In this document: positions 1 to 7,394 of the stretch, in pieces
How the letters are laid out: each line of letters starts with the position of its first letter
Numbering within the stretch: position 1 is the first letter of the stretch
From: Moorena producens 3L
GTDB lineage: Bacteria > Cyanobacteriota > Cyanobacteriia > Cyanobacteriales > Coleofasciculaceae
Direction of reading: 5' to 3'
Length of the DNA stretch: 64,000 bases
Assembly: GCF_000211815.1 (NCBI RefSeq)
Contig: NZ_GL890840.1
Coordinates: forward strand, 175,014-239,013
Position numbers and translations under genes: made by a program
Notes under the pieces: model-generated
Databases searched by the model: none
Told to the model about the DNA's origin: nothing
The model's input: only the letters and a program-made list of their open reading frames with translations

Positions 1-2
1 GT

Positions 3-131
3 CAGGGTATGAGTCAAACCGGAGCTCGTGACTTGGCTAAGCAGGGTTACACGTATCAAGAAATTTTAGGCAACTATTATCCAGGCACTAGTTTGGCTTG
101 GATTGATACTGTTGAGGCGGATTACGATTAG
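3..131 (+). CDS. SpoIID/LytB-domain protein, C-terminal fragment
   Basis: The frame is open from the window edge to TAG at 129-131 and encodes 42 residues. It begins QGMSQTGARDLAKQGY and continues through YQEILGNYYPGT. The GMSQxGA segment followed by a YxEILxxYYPGT segment is the typical end of SpoIID-domain proteins. That family includes the sporulation lytic transglycosylase SpoIID and, in cyanobacteria, secreted peptidoglycan-related homologues. Only the C terminus is present, so the domain order and any signal peptide lie outside the window. The gap to argG is 84 bp, with no obvious terminator. Confidence 0.7.
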   Translation, partial: QGMSQTGARDLAKQGYTYQEILGNYYPGTSLAWIDTVEADYD

Positions 132-215
132 AGTTTTGTGGCAATTCAGCAACCATATTCTGGAAATATGTGGATAGAATAGATATTTTGTTGTTTTCCA
201 CAGGGTGAAACTATC

Positions 216-1418
216 ATGAGCCGTGCTGAAAAAGTTGTTCTAGCATATTCCGGTGGCGTAGATACTTCGGTTTGTATCCCTTATCTTAAAGAAGAATGGG
301 GAGTCAAAGAGGTGATCACCCTAGCCGCAAATTTAGGTCAGGGAGATGAATTAGAACCAATCAGACAAAAAGCTTTGGACGCTGGGGCAACAGAATCCTT
401 GGTTGCTGATGCTACCTACAGCTTTGTCAAGGACTATGCGTTTCCAGCAATTCAGGCTAATGCTCTTTATGAAAGTCGCTATCCCCTCTCTACTGCTCTG
501 GCTCGTCCCCTGATTGCTAAATTATTGGTGGAAACTGCTGAAAAATATGGTGCAGATGCGGTAGCTCATGGTTGTACCGGTAAGGGCAATGACCAGGTGC
601 GTTTTGATGTGTCGATTATCGCCCTTAACCCCAACTTGAAAATATTGGCACCAGCTAGGGAGTGGGGGTTCTCTCGTGAAGACTCGATCGCATATGGTGA
701 GCGCTTTGGTATTCCCTCACCAGTCAAAAAGTCTTCCCCCTACAGCATTGACCGTAACCTGCTAGGGCGCAGTATTGAAGCGGGGGTGCTTGAAGATCCG
801 ATGGTAGAACCACCAGAGGAAGTTTATGCCATGACAAAAGCGATCGCAAATACGCCAGATGAGCCAGAATATATTGAAATTGGCTTTGAGCGGGGTGTCC
901 CCACTATTCTTAACGGTAATCTCCTTGACCCCGTGACTTTTATTAGTCAACTGAACGAGTTGGCTGGCAATCATGGTGTGGGACGGATTGACATGGTTGA
1001 GAACCGGGTAGTCGGTATCAAAAGCCGAGAAATTTACGAAACACCAGCCCTATCGGTGTTGATCCAAGCTCATCGTGACTTGGAAAGTCTGACCTTGACT
1101 GCTGATGTTACCCAGTACAAGCGAGGGCTTGAAGACACCTACAGTCAAATGGTCTACAAAGGCTTGTGGTATAGTCCTCTTAAGGAGGCTTTGGATGCTT
1201 TCATTCAAAAAACCCAGGAGCGGGTATCCGGTACAGTCAAGGTTAAACTTTTCAAGGGTAATGCCATAATTGTAGGGCGTCAGTCAGAGAATTCTCTCTA
1301 CACTCCGGAACTGGCTACCTACACCTCGGAAGACCAGTTTGACCACAAGGCGGCTGAAGGTTTCATCTACTTGTGGGGATTACCGACTCGGGTGTGGTCA
1401 GCAAAAACCAGGAGTTAG
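216..1418 (+). CDS. argG: Argininosuccinate synthase
   Basis: This cytosolic enzyme condenses citrulline and aspartate with ATP to argininosuccinate, the penultimate step of arginine synthesis. The protein has 400 residues, the normal family length. The N-terminal PP-loop ATP-binding motif AYSGGVDTS lies at about residues 10-18. The ATP/citrulline segment AHGCTGKGNDQVRF and the citrulline-binding segment NLLGRSIEAG also match the family. The start MSRAEKVVLAYSGG is right for cyanobacterial ArgG. The gene stands alone, facing the DedA gene across a shared hairpin at 1437-1486. I see no frameshift and no missing motif. Confidence 0.97.
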   Translation: MSRAEKVVLAYSGGVDTSVCIPYLKEEWGVKEVITLAANLGQGDELEPIRQKALDAGATESLVADATYSFVKDYAFPAIQANALYESRYPLSTALARPLIAKLLVETAEKYGADAVAHGCTGKGNDQVRFDVSIIALNPNLKILAPAREWGFSREDSIAYGERFGIPSPVKKSSPYSIDRNLLGRSIEAGVLEDPMVEPPEEVYAMTKAIANTPDEPEYIEIGFERGVPTILNGNLLDPVTFISQLNELAGNHGVGRIDMVENRVVGIKSREIYETPALSVLIQAHRDLESLTLTADVTQYKRGLEDTYSQMVYKGLWYSPLKEALDAFIQKTQERVSGTVKVKLFKGNAIIVGRQSENSLYTPELATYTSEDQFDHKAAEGFIYLWGLPTRVWSAKTRS

Positions 1419-1436
1419 TAATTTTGGGTTACGGTA

Positions 1437-1486
1437 ATTGGCTAAGGTAATCCTTAACTACCAATTACCGATTGCCCTTAGCCAAT
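1437..1486. terminator. Hairpin between convergent argG and dedA
   Basis: An 11-bp perfect inverted repeat (ATTGGCTAAGG at 1437-1447, CCTTAGCCAAT at 1476-1486) sits in the 73-bp gap between the stop codons of two convergent genes. There is no strong T-tract on either side. A bidirectional terminator or transcript-end stabiliser is inferred from position and symmetry. Confidence 0.45.
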
Positions 1487-1491
1487 CTCAA

Positions 1492-2121
1492 TTAATCCCC
1501 GATCTCCAATTTCTGTCTACGAGACTCCAACCATTTAGGAACAACAATCGAGCCAATCACCAAGATCAGAGCAACAATCGCAAATTTAGATACCGAAGAG
1601 ATTAATAGTTCCAGAGGTATCAAGCGTCCGCAAAAGTAGGATAAACTTACCATCACTGATGCCCAGATCGTAGCACCAGCGAAATTGCATAAGAGAAATT
1701 TCGGGTAAGGCATCTGAACAATCCCTGCCATTGGAGCAGCAAAGATCCGCAGTACTGCCACAAATCGACCAAAAAAAACTGCCTTAGCAGCGTTCTTACG
1801 AAATTCGGTTTTAGCCTCTGTCAGTTGTGCTTCTGTGATCCGGACTAAACCCCCAATTCGCACTAGTAATGGCCAACCACCGATTTTCCCAATCCAGTAA
1901 CCACAGTTATCTCCTAGGACAGCACCAGCGATCGCAGAGCATAGGACTACCCAATAATTGAGTTCGCCGCTACCTGCGAGGAAGCCACCTACCAGGGTAA
2001 TGGTTTCTCCCGGTATGGGTACCCCAGCGTTTTCCAGGGCAATCCCAAAAAAAACTGCCCAGTAGCCATAGTCGTTAGCTATGTTCTGGACCGTTTCCAA
2101 CGATAAAAGCTCAAAAGACAT
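1492..2121 (-). CDS. DedA family inner-membrane protein
   Basis: This is a 209-residue DedA/SNARE-associated (VTT-domain) integral membrane protein. The family signature ENAGVPIPGET lies near residues 29-39, and the conserved FGRFVAVLRIFAAPMAG segment near residues 115-131. Several hydrophobic helices follow, and the C terminus is basic (PKWLESRRQK). DedA proteins act in lipid-carrier recycling (undecaprenyl phosphate or phospholipid transport), proton-motive-force homeostasis and stress resistance. The substrate of this copy cannot be read from sequence. The gene is monocistronic as far as can be seen. Confidence 0.9.
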   Translation of the reverse strand: MSFELLSLETVQNIANDYGYWAVFFGIALENAGVPIPGETITLVGGFLAGSGELNYWVVLCSAIAGAVLGDNCGYWIGKIGGWPLLVRIGGLVRITEAQLTEAKTEFRKNAAKAVFFGRFVAVLRIFAAPMAGIVQMPYPKFLLCNFAGATIWASVMVSLSYFCGRLIPLELLISSVSKFAIVALILVIGSIVVPKWLESRRQKLEIGD

Positions 2122-2347
2122 CCAGCGTTACAAAAATTAATCCTTTTTAATATCTTGGCTCGATCGTCTCTTTTGTGTCAATTAAAGCAGTATTATAGAA
2201 AATACTGGACAAACACAAACAGAAGCAATCCGAGCTTTTATCAAAAGCTTGCTCAGTAAAATTAAAACTTGACTGGCGATTAATCCCATGCTGATATTAG
2301 GTGCATAGTGGAGCTTCTCGCCAGAGTAGCTAAAATTCACAAAGATA

Positions 2348-2596
2348 TCAGGTTGGTACCAGCTCACCAGGACGAAGCTTTGCCCACTTCCCAGTTTCCT
2401 GCTTAAAGCTATTACACCCCACAACGTCCCATTCCATTTCGATTATATCTTCAGTAGAACGGATATTGACATTGATGGTGGGCTCAACCGCTTCAAAGTT
2501 GGGAGATTCCGTCAGGTGAGGTACCTGATGCTGGGTTTCCACAGCATGGTATGTAGTACAGCGGTCTACGTAGTGGCAGTTAATGCAAATACACAT
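2348..2596 (-). CDS. ycf34: Ycf34-family iron-sulfur protein
   Basis: This 82-residue protein starts MCICINCHYVDRCTTYHAVE. The cysteine cluster CxCxxCxxxxxC is at Cys2, Cys4, Cys7 and Cys13, and is followed by the conserved QPH-like and EPTINVNI segments. This is the Ycf34 family, found in cyanobacteria and in red-algal-lineage plastid genomes. The Synechocystis member binds an Fe-S cluster and affects photosynthetic electron transport. The gene diverges from the nucleotidyltransferase gene at 2809. Length and motif order look complete. Confidence 0.9.
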   Translation of the reverse strand: MCICINCHYVDRCTTYHAVETQHQVPHLTESPNFEAVEPTINVNIRSTEDIIEMEWDVVGCNSFKQETGKWAKLRPGELVPT

Positions 2597-2808
2597 TGCT
2601 TAAACTCCAATTCCTTTATTTTAGCATAGCTCAAACCAGACATTTCTTGAGTAGCTTATAGGATAAAATAGTTAACTATTAGCTACTTTGTTTGCTACTT
2701 TATTTTCCAAAAAATTTCTGTTTCCGATTCCGAAGTTGCGATGTTCTCTATTCGATTTTAGCACATATTGATATATAGTATTCATTCTGAGATTTCAGAA
2801 AATGACTA

Positions 2809-4086
2809 ATGACTAATTATCAAACTGCTCTATCACCCCAAAATTGGCCGTTTAACTGGGAGTTACTCCCTTCTGACGCTTGCTTGGTGGGTGGTGCGGT
2901 TAGGGATGCTGTGATCAACCGACAGTCGGTAACCCAAGACTTAGACTTTGTTTTACCCACTAAAGCAGTACGGTCAGCCAGCAAGCTAGCAAGACGTTAT
3001 AAGGCCGGATTTGTGGTGTTGGATGCCCAGCGTCAAATAGCTAGGGTAGTGTTTGGCAACGCAACAGTTGACTTTGCTCAACAGGACGGGGATAGCTTAG
3101 AGGCTGACTTACATAGGCGGGATTATACGATTAATGCGATCGCATTTAATCCCCACACCAAGGAATTCATTGATCCATTACAGGGTATCTTGGATTGCCG
3201 TAAAGGCATAATCCGGATGGTGTCACCAGAAAACTTACAAAAAGACCCATTACGATTACTGCGGGGTTATCGACAAGCCGCTCAGTTGGGTTTTCAGATT
3301 GACCCAGCCACCCAGTCAGTGATTAGAAAGCTAGCACCGTTATTGAGCAAAATCGCAGCAGAACGGGTACGGACAGAATTGGGCTATCTCCTCAAGTCAC
3401 CTCAGGGTGTACCTTGGCTAAAAGCCGCCTGGGAGGATAATGTGTTACGACCATGGCTGCCTGATGCCACGGCTGAGGGTTTAGAGCACATGGCAGCAGT
3501 TGACCAATCCGCTGTGGTACTGGCAGAAACCTGGCCTAAGCTTGGGGTGGAATTGAAATTACAGGTGACTAAGCATTCTTTATCGTTGCTAAATCTGGCT
3601 AAGCTAGCAAATTTATTATCATCAATACCAGCAGTTGCTGAACAACAGCTGTTAGCTCTAAAGTACTCTCGTGTTCAGACTCGGATAGTAGTCAGGGCAA
3701 TCCAACATTTGCCCCAACTGCTGTCTTATACTACTGCCAAGGATATCCCATTACGGGAGCAGTATTTCTTCTTTCTTAACGTTGGAGCTGTCTTTCCTGT
3801 GGTAGCGCTTTTGGCAGTTGCCAGGGGTATGGCTGTGGATACTATAGCACCGTTGATTGAGCACTATTTGAATCCCAATGACCAGGTTGCCCATCCGACA
3901 CCACTAGTTACTGGTAAAGATTTAATCAAATCCCTTAAGTTATCCCCTAGTTCTAAAATTGGTGAGTTACTGACTGAGATTCAAATTGCACGGATTGAGG
4001 GCAATATCAATAGTATTAAAGGTGCTCTGGAATTTGCTGCCAAGCTCGACTCAATAAACTGTGGCTCTGAAGATAAAGACAAATAA
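2809..4086 (+). CDS. CCA tRNA nucleotidyltransferase / poly(A) polymerase family protein
   Basis: The protein is a 425-residue class II nucleotidyltransferase. The N-terminal head has LVGGAVRDAV (about residues 26-35) and the metal-binding DLDF motif. The RRDYTINAIAF segment and DPLRLLRGYRQAAQLGF are the flexible-loop/neck motifs of CCA-adding enzymes and poly(A) polymerases. The family adds CCA to tRNA 3' ends or tails RNA; some bacteria split the work between two paralogues, so CC-, A- or poly(A)-adding activity cannot be decided here. The start at 2809 follows an overlapping ATG at 2803 that terminates after four codons, which could be a tiny leader or chance. Confidence 0.88.
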   Translation: MTNYQTALSPQNWPFNWELLPSDACLVGGAVRDAVINRQSVTQDLDFVLPTKAVRSASKLARRYKAGFVVLDAQRQIARVVFGNATVDFAQQDGDSLEADLHRRDYTINAIAFNPHTKEFIDPLQGILDCRKGIIRMVSPENLQKDPLRLLRGYRQAAQLGFQIDPATQSVIRKLAPLLSKIAAERVRTELGYLLKSPQGVPWLKAAWEDNVLRPWLPDATAEGLEHMAAVDQSAVVLAETWPKLGVELKLQVTKHSLSLLNLAKLANLLSSIPAVAEQQLLALKYSRVQTRIVVRAIQHLPQLLSYTTAKDIPLREQYFFFLNVGAVFPVVALLAVARGMAVDTIAPLIEHYLNPNDQVAHPTPLVTGKDLIKSLKLSPSSKIGELLTEIQIARIEGNINSIKGALEFAAKLDSINCGSEDKDK

Positions 4087-4121
4087 CACATGATATTAAA
4101 TCCGATTAACTTATTATCATA

Positions 4122-4146
4122 AGCTATCAGCTATCAGCTATCAGCT
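4122..4146. repeat. Short AGCTATC heptamer array
   Basis: About three to four copies of AGCTATC, the reverse complement of the GATAGCT heptamer that forms longer arrays at 6951-7018, 20191-20333 and 47281-47418. These belong to the short tandemly repeated repetitive sequences known from filamentous cyanobacteria. Confidence 0.8.
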
Positions 4147-4228
4147 TTTTAATAAAATCAGCTGACCGTTGACCCTTCTGTTGAAATCCTCAGCAAAGTT
4201 TTTAGTTAGAATTGGAGGCTATCAGCAG

Positions 4229-4330
4229 TCATTTTGACCGCCGATTGATAATTCGATCCAAAATAAACGCAGCGATCGCACCAACTCCAACACCAATCAA
4301 AATATGAAATACCACAAACACTACACTGTA
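4229..4330 (-). pseudogene. Displaced C-terminal exon-like remnant of the 5258-6853 gene
   Basis: On the minus strand, 4328 down to 4229 reads SVVFVVFHILIGVGVG, AIAAFILDRIINRRSK, then TGA: one transmembrane helix plus a basic tail. It has no start codon or ribosome site of its own and abuts the left end of the insertion sequence exactly at a TA. Joining it to the gene that ends inside the right end of the element, keeping one TA, gives a continuous frame through ...LSYSVVFVV. It is therefore the severed last 31 codons of that gene, and the intact product would be about 559 residues. Confidence 0.85.
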
Positions 4331-4356
4331 TAGTTATTTTAAATAAGGAGGAGACA

Positions 4357-4647
4357 CTAAGAAGCACAATATTCACGAATTACTTCATCCAGAGAAGTGT
4401 CTATAGAAGTATACATTCTGGCTCTCTTTAAAGCACTAAAATCATGCTCTATATCATTGAAATCTGGAGAGTATTTCGGCAAAAATAATACTTGATGACC
4501 GGCTGACTCTACTAATTCTCTAATTGCATTTTTTCTATGAATTGGTGCATTATCCATAATTAATACTGAAGGAATTGTTAATGAGGCTAATAAATATTGG
4601 CTTAACCATCCTTCAAATACTTCTGCATTAAGACTACCACTAAACAA
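4357..4647 (-). CDS. IS630 transposase, C-terminal part (orfB)
   Basis: This is the C-terminal half of the DDE catalytic domain. It contains the second catalytic Asp in LIMDNAPIHRK and the third acidic residue in SPDFNDIEHDFSALK. Its frame is -1 relative to the upstream part. The overlap near 4650 reads CCCTTGTTTAGT on the coding strand, where ...APCL passes to FSGSLNAEVFEGW. The ATG at 4647 falls in mid-domain, so production as a frameshift fusion with the 4602-5201 part is more likely than independent translation. It could alternatively be a simple decay frameshift. Confidence 0.8.
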   Translation of the reverse strand: MFSGSLNAEVFEGWLSQYLLASLTIPSVLIMDNAPIHRKNAIRELVESAGHQVLFLPKYSPDFNDIEHDFSALKRARMYTSIDTSLDEVIREYCAS

Positions 4648-5201
4648 GGGGCTATTAAATCTTTTGATTTCTTCCTTCTTCCTGCTACTAAATTTTCTCT
4701 TTTTATTCGTTTTCCTGTTTGTTCACCATACAGTTTTTTCCCTTTTTTTGACCATCCATAAAGGCATGACTGTATTTTGTCAAACCCCGACTCATCAATG
4801 AATACAAGGCTTTTAATTCCAGATATTTTTATTAATTCTCTTAATGCTCTTAAATACTTTATTCTTTCTTTCCTATCTCTTTCCCGATAACGAAGTTCTT
4901 TTTTTTTACGAGTTATTTTCATTTTTTTGAGTGCGTATAATATTGCACTTGGGCGCACTCCAAATTTTTTGGCTCTCTCTATTAATTTAGCATCTGGATT
5001 TTCTTTGACATCTTGTTCTAAGGCTTTCCAATCTAGCTTTCTTTGACGACGTTCTACTTTATTAGCCTTTAGTTCGGAACGATTCAACCACTTGTATATT
5101 GTCGCTCTTCCTATCCCAAATACTTTCGCTGCCTCTGTAATTTTTCCACCTTTTTCTATATAGTTTATTACTTTTTTTCTGAAATCTAGACTGTATGGCA
5201 T
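4602..5201 (-). CDS. IS630 transposase, N-terminal part (orfA)
   Basis: The N-terminal helix-turn-helix starts MPYSLDFRKKVINYIEKGG and includes AAKVFGIGRATIYKWL. A lysine-rich linker follows, then the start of the DDE domain with the first catalytic Asp in SLVFIDESGFD. After ENLVAGRRKKSKDLIAPCL the frame runs out with a short irrelevant tail, while the correct continuation lies in the -1 frame. All three catalytic acidic residues are present across the two parts. The element may therefore still be active if frameshifting occurs. Confidence 0.85.
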   Translation of the reverse strand: MPYSLDFRKKVINYIEKGGKITEAAKVFGIGRATIYKWLNRSELKANKVERRQRKLDWKALEQDVKENPDAKLIERAKKFGVRPSAILYALKKMKITRKKKELRYRERDRKERIKYLRALRELIKISGIKSLVFIDESGFDKIQSCLYGWSKKGKKLYGEQTGKRIKRENLVAGRRKKSKDLIAPCLVVVLMQKYLKDG

Positions 5202-5257
5202 TGCTGTCAGTTATTGAAAATATACCCTTTTCATTTTACCTCATCACCGTCTTATCC

Positions 5258-6853
5258 TTAATTGAAACAACTATAACTCAAGCAAGGGTAGAATCCAGCT
5301 TCAGGGCAATCTAAGGATCCCTTCCGGTCTAGTTCGATCAGGATGGCTTCTAGAGGTTGTTTAGCGTCGGTTTGGGAAGAAATACCACTGACCGCTAGGC
5401 CAGTACCGACGAAGGTGATCCAAAGTTGTAGTCTTTTCTCCTGTTTCTCAGCTTGTTTGTCTCGGGCTCGATCAGCCTCTTCCTTATCTCTGAGGGCTTT
5501 TCCCAAAGCGCGATCGCGTTCTGCTTGTTCAATTTCCACAATACCTCTGATTGAGGAAATCGCTTTGTCTAACAGTGCGGAGCTATGGGCAAAATAGCTT
5601 AAGTTTATTTGAATTTGATTTTGATAAGTAGGGCTGATTTTATGCTCAAATACTGACAAAAAGCTTAAATCTTCATCCTTTGGTAATTTTGCTTTAATTT
5701 GTTGAAGCTTTTCGGAATAATTGTGAGCATTAATCTTCATTGTCAAGCTATAGCTTTCTAACTGTCTCAGCCAGTCTGAATAGTTCAAGTCTAGCTTCGG
5801 CAGTATTCTCAGCTTCTTCTTAAACTCCAACAGTTCAGCTTCAGATAATACAGCAACTTTCGCCCCCCTAGCCCCCCAATTTTGGGGGGAACTTGAGTTA
5901 AAGTCCCCCAGAATTGGGGGATTTAGGGGGCTTGCAGCTCTCGGTAGTGAGGTCAATTCATCTGGCTGTAAGCTCTGATTATCTTTACTTTGGGTGGTTT
6001 CATTGATAATTTGTTTAATGTCTTGATATCCTTGGTAAGCATCACTATACACTTCCCTGCTGATTTGATAAGCTTTAATTACTTTTTGGCGATCAAAAAA
6101 TAAATCAATAAAGTATTGATAAAACCAGCAAAAATTTTCCTCCGCTCGGGCAGCATAGTTGCCATTGATATCTTCTCCTAAAAATAGCCAAACAAAAATT
6201 TGGCCATAGTCTTGAGATTGATCAGGAATGCCATATTCAAAAATCGGACTATCAAATAATTGACCTTCTTGATAAAGCGGTGGACATTTATCCTGATCGT
6301 TTTCCCCCAGAAAATTCTGCACACACTGATCAGCTATCTCTTTCCATAAATGGGAATCTTGCGCTTGCTTCTGGGGTAGCCAAGCAGTTAGCAACAGAAT
6401 TTGTCCTAGGGAACTGTTAATGTTACTGGGAAGAAAGCACTGGTCTGGATTAAAATCCTTGAATACAGTCAGGTCTACGTCTTCGCTTTTCTGATTATTC
6501 TCACGTTCAGGAATCCGAATATTCAAACCCAGAGCATAACTATCATAGATCTGGAGTGGACAAGCTTGACCAGTAATCGTTATTCTTTTGCCATGATTGA
6601 GAGATAATTTACCCTCCAAAGGTAAGAGAATATTATCCTTGGTGGCTCCTGTTAGTAAAGCAATGCGGGAACCTTCGGCAACGTCTCTCAGGTCTAGCTT
6701 CTCTTGAATTTGGAATTTAGCACAAATCTGATCGTACTTGTGCCAAAGTAGTTCGTTGTCATAGTCGGTGTCTGCTTGGGAATCACTACTAGATAGATTC
6801 CTAAGATGGAAGGCAAACAGATGAATATTAGGTGCGTAGATTTTGTGAGTCAT
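5258..6853 (-). CDS. Membrane-anchored CHAT-operon partner, 3' end cut off by IS630
   Basis: I do not recognise this 531-residue protein. The first 280 residues are a soluble region (begins MTHKIYAPNIHLFAFHLRN), with no motif I can name. Residues about 296-335 are encoded by an interspersed palindromic repeat. A charged coiled-coil segment near residues 440-475 (EIEQAERDRALGKALRDKEE) leads into a hydrophobic stretch, LWITFVGTGLAVSGIS. The last few codons lie inside the right end of the insertion sequence. Without it the protein would continue with a second transmembrane helix (remnant at 4229-4330) to about 559 residues. It is the third gene after the TPR-CHAT gene and a 116-residue gene, so a joint role is likely. 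The truncated product may or may not be stable. Confidence 0.75.
   Translation of the reverse strand: MTHKIYAPNIHLFAFHLRNLSSSDSQADTDYDNELLWHKYDQICAKFQIQEKLDLRDVAEGSRIALLTGATKDNILLPLEGKLSLNHGKRITITGQACPLQIYDSYALGLNIRIPERENNQKSEDVDLTVFKDFNPDQCFLPSNINSSLGQILLLTAWLPQKQAQDSHLWKEIADQCVQNFLGENDQDKCPPLYQEGQLFDSPIFEYGIPDQSQDYGQIFVWLFLGEDINGNYAARAEENFCWFYQYFIDLFFDRQKVIKAYQISREVYSDAYQGYQDIKQIINETTQSKDNQSLQPDELTSLPRAASPLNPPILGDFNSSSPQNWGARGAKVAVLSEAELLEFKKKLRILPKLDLNYSDWLRQLESYSLTMKINAHNYSEKLQQIKAKLPKDEDLSFLSVFEHKISPTYQNQIQINLSYFAHSSALLDKAISSIRGIVEIEQAERDRALGKALRDKEEADRARDKQAEKQEKRLQLWITFVGTGLAVSGISSQTDAKQPLEAILIELDRKGSLDCPEAGFYPCLSYSCFN
5849..5975. repeat. In-frame palindromic interspersed repeat, copy 1
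   Basis: This GC-rich element can fold on itself (CCCCCTAGCCCCCCAATT against AATTGGGGGATTTAGGGGG). A longer relative of it lies at 14195-14374 inside the giant kinase gene. Here it encodes roughly 40 in-frame residues (DELTSLPRAASPLNPPILGD and onward) within the CHAT-operon partner. Shared ends include TACAGCAA on one side and GGTCAATTCATCTG plus GGCTGTAA on the other. Confidence 0.8.
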
Positions 6854-6872
6854 TGTTTGACATTTTTAGTAG

Positions 6873-7018
6873 CTATTCAGCTGTCAGCCGTCAGCCGTCA
6901 GCCGTCAGCCTTCAGATTATTTTATTCAATAGCTGTTCGCGTAGCGCATTAGCTGATAGCTGATAGCTGATAGCTGATAGCTGATAGCTGATAGCTGATA
7001 GCTGATAGCTGATAGCTC
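6873..7018. repeat. Intergenic heptamer arrays
   Basis: A short GTCAGCC array (about 6880-6915) and a GATAGCT array of about nine units (about 6951-7018) lie between the 116-residue gene and the membrane partner. A TTCGCGTAGCGC motif at about 6938 links them and is a recurring partner of such arrays in this window. No promoter or terminator stands out. Confidence 0.85.
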
Positions 7019-7023
7019 AATGC

Positions 7024-7374
7024 TTACCCTTGTTTTGATTGCTTACTCTTGTCTTGATTAGTTTTAGCTTTAATAGTTTCTTGGTTGGTTTCTCGCAGTT
7101 CAAATAGGTTTTGAAGAATACTTGCTTCGGAATTAGGAGGAGGCTCGGGTGACTTCTTTAATTCCTGAGTAGTTTGAGCAAATTTGCGTATAGTTTCTGT
7201 AACTTTTGTATGGTTTTGGAACCAATTTTTGAGTAAATTAACTAATTCGCCTTCTGTTTGAGTGTCTAAAGCTGCTAAAACTTGGTCTAAGTCTTGCAAG
7301 TCTTCAAGTTCAAACTTTTCAGAGTGAGTTTTGAGTACTTGCGGAAAAACTTGGATAATTTTTTTAAATTTCAT
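7024..7374 (-). CDS. Small helical protein of the CHAT operon
   Basis: This 116-residue protein is strongly helical and charged, with no cysteine, no membrane segment and no recognised domain. It reads MKFKKIIQVFPQVLKTHSEK, then an acidic LEDLQDLDQVLAAL helix, and ends in a Lys/Gln-rich tail. It begins 20 bp after the stop codon of the TPR-CHAT gene, so it is very probably co-transcribed with it. A Pro-rich hinge (PEPPP) separates two helical parts. An adaptor or regulatory subunit is plausible only from its position. I do not assign a function. Confidence 0.65.
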   Translation of the reverse strand: MKFKKIIQVFPQVLKTHSEKFELEDLQDLDQVLAALDTQTEGELVNLLKNWFQNHTKVTETIRKFAQTTQELKKSPEPPPNSEASILQNLFELRETNQETIKAKTNQDKSKQSKQG

Positions 7375-7394
7375 ATTTTTTTTGGTTTACTTAA

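Larger units (their letters stand above)
4331..5273 (-). mobile_element. IS630-family insertion sequence
   Basis: This element of about 943 bp is bounded by TA dinucleotides (4329-4330 and 5274-5275). Its imperfect terminal inverted repeats run about 27 bp: the left end reads TATAGTTATTTTAAATAAGG and the inverted right end reads TATAGTTGTTTCAATTAAGG, including the TA. It carries a helix-turn-helix plus DDE transposase in two overlapping frames. TA target duplication and a split orfA/orfB transposase are known for IS630. Its low GC content differs from the host DNA. It interrupts the 3' end of a host gene. Confidence 0.9.

Noticed and set aside
4118..4146. CRISPR-like regular repeats
   Set aside because: Here and in all other arrays the repeats are 7-nt tandem units without spacers, and no cas genes are present.
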